From JBOGZI01 sp050697275 (GTDB taxonomy: Bacteria; Actinomycetota; Thermoleophilia; Solirubrobacterales; 70-9), in NCBI GenBank assembly GCA_050697275.1, contig JBOGZI010000237.1, positions 1 to 8,917 on the forward strand: DNA of 8,917 nucleotides, in the 5' to 3' direction. A model generated the notes under the pieces. That model saw nothing but the letters and a program-made list of their open reading frames with translations, had not been told where the DNA came from and did not search any database. Of this stretch, positions 6,381-8,917 are shown in pieces. A program made the position numbers and the translations under genes. How positions within the stretch are numbered: the stretch's first letter is position 1; every line of letters starts with the position of its first letter.

Positions 6381-7383
6381 AGCTCGAGCTGGCTGAGCGC
6401 AGCTTCTTCCCGATCGGGGTGTCGAGCATCGCCCGGGTCGTGCCGGGGGTGGCCCAGTAGAGGATCCCGGCGCCCCCAGCGTTCAGGATCTCCTGTGAGC
6501 AGGCGGCCGCCTGCCTCGGATCGACTCGCAGCAGGGCCTCGGATGCGTTCGGGCGCGGGTGCACGGTGAAGGCGATCTCGAAGCCGAGGTGCTGCAGCAG
6601 GACCGGGCCGAGCTGGGGCCCTTGTCCGGAGCTGCGCTGGCCGAACAGCGGCCGGTACTGCCTCCTCAGCGTCGCGGCGAGCGGGCCGATCGCCGGACCG
6701 GGCGCGCCCGGCGCGCCGCAGTTCTCCTGGGTCTGAACGATCTGGTAGCCGAGGTGGGTCGGGTCGAGCGCGAAGTTGGCGAGGGCGATCACCCGCGCCG
6801 TTCGGCCGTAGTCCCAGGGCGGCAGGTACTGCGGGGCGAGCCCCATCCGGGTGTCGTGGGCCTTCAGCTGCTCGCCCAGCAGACGGAGGTTCTCCGCGAT
6901 CCGAGGCAGATTCGTCTCCAGCGAGGGGCTCCACCTCCCCTTGCCCGCCACCTCGAAGGAGATCTGCTCCCAGTCGACCAGGATCGCGTCGACGTCCGGA
7001 TTGCCCGCCAGGGCGAAGGCGTAGCTCGCCTTGCCGGGGTCGCGCGCCAGCCCGTTCAGCGACGCGATCCGGTTGCAGGGGAACTTGTCCTTGAGGCTGT
7101 CGACCAGCTCCTCGGCCTTGTCGGGAGTGGTCTTCTCGAACTCGGTGTTGACCACGAACACGTCGCGGGGCAGGATCAGGTGCTCGAGCTGGCCCTCGAC
7201 CTCGGTGATGTCGGAGTCCTGGTTGATCCGTATGCCCATCGTGAACGCGTCTGGGCCGCTCCCCGCCGGGGTGAGCGCCGGCGAGGGCGTCGACCCGCAC
7301 GAGGCCCCCTCTAAGGGATCGTCCCCGCAGGCCGCGACGGCCAGGGCCACGCAGGCGAGCACAGCGATCGCTGTCGCTCTCAT
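6379..7383 (-). CDS. Unrecognised lipoprotein, possibly with a glycosidase-like barrel
   Basis: A 334-aa predicted lipoprotein. The start is ATG 7383-7381, followed by an Arg and a hydrophobic signal (about 4-18) with lipobox AVAAC, so Cys19 would be lipidated. The mature part begins with a Ser/Pro/Gly linker (about 27-45). Alternating strands and helices with IAENLRLLGEQLKAHDTRMG (about 160-180), DAILVDWE (132-139) and GAGILYWATPG (304-314) are reminiscent of TIM-barrel sugar hydrolases, where a D-x-E pair closes a strand. I cannot assign a family, and catalytic residues are not proven. Cys103, Cys29 and two later Cys could form disulfides outside the membrane. The gene is convergent with the operon to its left. 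It has no Shine-Dalgarno, but a good promoter places the transcript start on the ATG. Confidence 0.8.
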   Translation of the reverse strand: MRATAIAVLACVALAVAACGDDPLEGASCGSTPSPALTPAGSGPDAFTMGIRINQDSDITEVEGQLEHLILPRDVFVVNTEFEKTTPDKAEELVDSLKDKFPCNRIASLNGLARDPGKASYAFALAGNPDVDAILVDWEQISFEVAGKGRWSPSLETNLPRIAENLRLLGEQLKAHDTRMGLAPQYLPPWDYGRTARVIALANFALDPTHLGYQIVQTQENCGAPGAPGPAIGPLAATLRRQYRPLFGQRSSGQGPQLGPVLLQHLGFEIAFTVHPRPNASEALLRVDPRQAAACSQEILNAGGAGILYWATPGTTRAMLDTPIGKKLRSASSS

Positions 7384-7390
7384 CGGCGCA

Positions 7391-7420
7391 TTATTAGCGC
7401 CGGATGCTCATGCCGTTCAA
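7391..7420 (-). promoter_or_regulatory. Promoter of the lipoprotein gene (predicted leaderless)
   Basis: On the minus strand, TTGAAC (7420-7415) is followed after 18 nt by TAATAA (7396-7391), close to sigma-70-type consensus. The -10 box ends 7 nt before the ATG at 7383, so the predicted start site falls on or next to the A of ATG. This explains the absence of a ribosome site. It is the best promoter in the window. Confidence 0.65.
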
Positions 7421-7442
7421 GAGGCCCCTAAGCTGAACGCGA

Positions 7443-7481
<39 letters not shown>

Positions 7482-7663
7482 TCAGCGGAAATGGTCCACC
7501 TCTTCGAAGGCGGTGTGTTGCTCTGGACAATCGGCTTGTCTAAGCCAGATCCTGGCCTAACCAGCCTTTCCGACCGCCGCGTCGAAGCGTTGGGTAGGAA
7601 CACGGGTAAAAACGAGCTCGCTGGCTCGTCGGGCGTCCGCCGGGTGCGCGATGTTGAGGCGAA
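7482..7663 (+). other. Hairpin-rich non-coding segment between tRNA remnants
   Basis: I see no convincing gene here. Several plus-strand hairpins are adjacent. TCTGG (7522-7526) pairs with CCAGA (7545-7549) around ACAA/TTGT. GGCTT (7533-7537) with AAGCC (7542-7546) is an alternative. CTGG (7552-7555) pairs with CCAG (7561-7564). GCCTAAC (7555-7561) pairs with GTTGGGT (7589-7595), allowing G-T pairs, with an inner CGAC/GTCG helix. ACGAGC (7612-7617) pairs with GCTCGT (7624-7629). Some are mutually exclusive. A structured RNA, an intron-like insertion or the end of an integrated element are all possible; none is proven. Confidence 0.3.
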
Positions 7664-7685
7664 AGGTCACAGGGTCGAACCTTGG
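7664..7685 (+). other. tRNA T-arm-like remnant
   Basis: AGGTC (variable loop), ACAGG, GTCGAAC and CTTGG follow in exact T-arm order and spacing: 7669-7673 pairs with 7681-7685 at four of five positions, and the 7-nt loop keeps T55, C56, G57 and A58 but has G instead of T54. The bases before and after do not pair with the tRNA half at 7443-7481, so it is not simply that gene's other half. It may be a degraded 3' end of this or another tRNA. Confidence 0.4.
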
Positions 7686-7704
7686 CCGCAATAGCTTCTA
7701 CTCT
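7675..7704 (+). promoter_or_regulatory. Predicted leaderless promoter of the 96-aa gene
   Basis: TACTCT (7699-7704) ends 7 nt before ATG 7712. TCGAAC (7675-7680), 18 nt upstream, differs by one base from the TTGAAC box used at the same spacing by the lipoprotein gene. This -35-like hexamer is the loop of the T-arm remnant. No Shine-Dalgarno precedes the ATG. Confidence 0.45.
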
Positions 7705-7711
7705 TGATTCC

Positions 7712-8002
7712 ATGAACGAGCAGGAAAAGCTCGCTGAGCTCACACGGTTCGCTGAGTCATATGAGGACCCCGCTCTCGGTATCGAGAAGGCGGTCCTTTC
7801 CCTGGACGAACGCCAGGACGGGGAACCCGTAAGTCGAGTCTTGCTCCTGCTTCGCGATCCCGACAACGACACGTGGGATGTAGAACGCGTCAGTGAGCTC
7901 AGGCAATCCCTCGGCCGAAAGGCGACCGAGCTGGACTTGCCACCGGTGACTTTGACGCTCGTCGCCGAAAGCGAGCGCAAAGACGTGGACGTGCTCGCGT
8001 AG
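7712..8002 (+). CDS. Small protein of unknown family, first gene of a HEPN module
   Basis: A 96-aa acidic protein starting at ATG 7712. In-frame upstream codons back to 7682 give no family-like sequence, and the -10 box at 7699-7704 excludes them. I do not recognise the family. A helix (about 3-15) precedes a short loop, then a hydrophobic strand (VSRVLLLLRDPD, about 38-49), a long amphipathic helix (about 52-72; VERVSELRQSLGRKATELDL) and a second strand (VTLTLVAES, about 75-83): a beta-alpha-beta core with no cysteines, membrane segment or DNA-binding helix-turn-helix. The GSx...DxD motif of MNT antitoxins is absent, so this is not the usual HEPN partner. It lies 54 nt upstream of a HEPN gene on the same strand, and size and order fit an antitoxin or chaperone-like partner; that role is inference. 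Codon use is less GC-biased than in the genes to the left. Confidence 0.7.
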   Translation: MNEQEKLAELTRFAESYEDPALGIEKAVLSLDERQDGEPVSRVLLLLRDPDNDTWDVERVSELRQSLGRKATELDLPPVTLTLVAESERKDVDVLA

Positions 8003-8044
8003 TCGATCGAAGCGAACTCCCACTCAACCCTCCGCGGCTCGGCT

Positions 8045-8050
8045 TACGCT
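8045..8050 (+). promoter_or_regulatory. -10 box of a predicted leaderless promoter for the HEPN gene
   Basis: TACGCT (TANNNT form) ends 6 nt before GTG 8057, and no ribosome site precedes the GTG. No good -35 box is seen. If real, the HEPN gene could be transcribed separately from the 96-aa gene, letting the two be set at different levels. Confidence 0.35.
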
Positions 8051-8056
8051 CATACG

Positions 8057-8611
8057 GTGCCGTCCTATCCGATCGAACCGGACAAGCTGCTTGACGCCGC
8101 TGATCGACTCGCCCCGCCAGAGGTTGGGCCGGGTCGACCTCCGTACACGGCCCACCGGAGAGCTGCCTCCACGGCCTACTATGCCGCCTATCACGCCATC
8201 ACGGAGAAGGTCGTGGGTTTCGGCTTCCAGTCGGCCGACCAGATCTTCAGGCGCCGGGTTCGGCGGTGGGTTGGGCACGACGACATAGCCGAGGTATGCC
8301 GCTGGGTCAGTGCCCTTCAGGGCACTGGAAGCTACTCCGTCCCGAAGCACATCCAGTCGCTGCTCTCACCCGCCGGGGGGGCCGCTCGAATCGACGCCGA
8401 CACCGTCACAATCGCGGACGGGTTCCTGGAGCTCAAGGAGAAGCGGGAGGAAGCTGACTACGACCATGAGGCGGTCTTCACCCGCACCGACACCCGGACC
8501 CAGATTGCGCTCGCCCGCAAGGTCGTCGCCGTAGTGCGAGCGTCGAACTCAGCGGAGGTTCAGACATTCATGGGTTTGATCGCAATGCAGGCGAAGGTCC
8601 GTCCTCGATAG
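8057..8611 (+). CDS. HEPN-domain protein, possible ribonuclease toxin
   Basis: A 184-aa protein starting at GTG 8057. Features of the HEPN fold: RRAASTAYYAAYHAITEK (about 34-51), the signature RR-x-x-S-x-A-YYA-x-x-H of the helix-1 class; RRWVGHDDIAEVC (about 69-81), where R69-x4-H74 fits the Rx4-6H motif of HEPN ribonucleases; and EEADYDHEAVF (about 131-141) followed by a long helix RTQIALARKVVAVVRA, the usual end of such domains. No transmembrane segment is present. HEPN proteins act in RNA cleavage in toxin-antitoxin, abortive infection and CRISPR systems, and some are inactive partners. Here the upstream gene is a small protein, not a recognisable MNT nucleotidyltransferase. The gene lies between a broken and an intact tRNA-Arg(CCT). 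The fold is a good call; RNase activity and target are inference. Confidence 0.78.
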   Translation: MPSYPIEPDKLLDAADRLAPPEVGPGRPPYTAHRRAASTAYYAAYHAITEKVVGFGFQSADQIFRRRVRRWVGHDDIAEVCRWVSALQGTGSYSVPKHIQSLLSPAGGAARIDADTVTIADGFLELKEKREEADYDHEAVFTRTDTRTQIALARKVVAVVRASNSAEVQTFMGLIAMQAKVRPR

Positions 8612-8669
8612 CCCCAGAGATGCAAGCCTGGCGAGAACAAGCTCAGTTGCCGCTCCCTCGGAATTGCAG

Positions 8670-8742
8670 CGCCCCGGGCAGGATTCGAACCTGCGACACC
8701 GGCCTTAGGAGGGCCGTGCTCTATCCCCTGAGCTACCGGGGC
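8670..8742 (-). tRNA. tRNA-Arg(CCT)
   Basis: The minus strand reads as a complete 73-nt cloverleaf: acceptor GCCCCGG (8742-8736) pairs perfectly with CCGGGGC (8677-8671), the D-stem is GCTC/GAGC, the anticodon stem CGGCC/GGCCG is perfect, the loop CTCCTAA has anticodon CCT (8709-8707), the variable loop is GTGTC, and the T-arm GCAGG-TTCGAAT-CCTGC is canonical. Position 73 is G (8670). CCA is not encoded. It would decode AGG. It faces the truncated tRNA-Arg(CCT) at 7443. Confidence 0.96.
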
Positions 8743-8841
8743 TCGCCAATAAGAGGGTATTGCGACTTGGAATGGAGCTGACAGGTCGTACCGTCGTAGC
8801 CGCCCCCGGCGCTTCGAGACCTCACGAGTCGCCCGCGTTAG

Positions 8842-8862
8842 GGTCAGCCACCGGGGCTGACC
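8842..8862. repeat. Strong inverted repeat near the right edge
   Basis: Perfect 8-bp arms GGTCAGCC (8842-8849) and GGCTGACC (8855-8862) with the loop ACCGG. There is no T-run after it. It would cover the -35 region of a promoter whose -10 box is TAGCTT at 8868-8873, so an operator is a reasonable guess. Bases 8743-8841 otherwise show nothing I can name apart from the upstream region of the tRNA. Confidence 0.5.
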
Positions 8863-8879
8863 GTTGCTAGCTTCGCAGA

Positions 8880-8917
8880 GTGTTCGAGGACTCAAGCCAA
8901 GACCCGACCCTCGACTG
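8880..8917 (+). CDS. Possible start of a gene (partial)
   Basis: GTG 8880 opens a frame (MFEDSSQDPTLD) that runs off the right edge after 12 codons. The only support is position: TAGCTT (8868-8873), a TANNNT -10 form, ends 6 nt before the GTG, the same spacing as the other predicted leaderless genes here, and a strong inverted repeat lies just upstream. The product cannot be identified from 12 residues. Confidence 0.25.
   Translation, partial: MFEDSSQDPTLD

Noticed and set aside
7555..7595. Integron attC-like site (GCCTAAC ... GTTGGGT)
   Set aside because: The outer boxes fit RYYYAAC/GTTRRRY, but the element is only 41 nt, with no clear inner boxes, no integrase and no cassette array.
7491..7694. 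67-codon plus-strand frame between the tRNA remnants
   Set aside because: No ribosome site or promoter, unremarkable composition, and it crosses hairpins and the T-arm remnant.
8560..8895. 111-codon minus-strand frame across the tRNA
   Set aside because: Its translation contains the stock phrase produced by reading through tRNA genes (VAQGIEHGPPKAGVAGSNPA). The real feature is the tRNA.

Overview
High-GC, gene-dense chromosomal DNA with frequent GTG and TTG starts, short lipoproteins and several genes whose -10 box lies 6-7 nt from the start codon (predicted leaderless transcripts). This suggests an actinobacterium. The style of the lipoproteins and the unrecognised proteins is reminiscent of Thermoleophilia/Solirubrobacterales, but that placement is inference.

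Layout. 1-723 (minus) is the N-terminal part of an SF2 helicase that runs off the left edge. A divergent intergenic region with inverted repeats leads to a TlpA-like thioredoxin lipoprotein (911-1489). From 1559 to 6371 six plus-strand genes lie almost end to end: a short NfeD protein, a long NfeD/ClpP-type serine protease with its own C-terminal NfeD domain, a slipin (SPFH), a GNAT acetyltransferase, a GalT-family nucleotidyltransferase and an unrecognised 210-aa protein. The first three form the classic membrane-protease/stomatin module. The two NfeD domains share a perfect 44-bp DNA repeat. The run ends at 6360-6380 in a hairpin that carries the stop codon in its loop, and it converges on a minus-strand lipoprotein gene (6379-7383) of unknown function, which has its own leaderless promoter.

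7384-8917 looks different: codon use is less GC-biased and the region resembles a small accessory island. It opens with the 5' half of a tRNA-Arg(CCT) gene that stops making sense right after the anticodon loop (7443-7481). Next come about 185 nt rich in hairpins and a T-arm-like remnant (7669-7685). Then there is a two-gene module: a 96-aa protein of unknown family (7712-8002) and a HEPN-domain protein with an Rx4H motif (8057-8611), organised like a toxin-antitoxin pair. After it, in the opposite orientation, is an intact tRNA-Arg(CCT) gene (8670-8742). A strong inverted repeat (8842-8862) and a possible new gene start (8880) finish the window.

The most promising candidate for something undescribed is the small-protein/HEPN pair between a broken and an intact tRNA-Arg(CCT).
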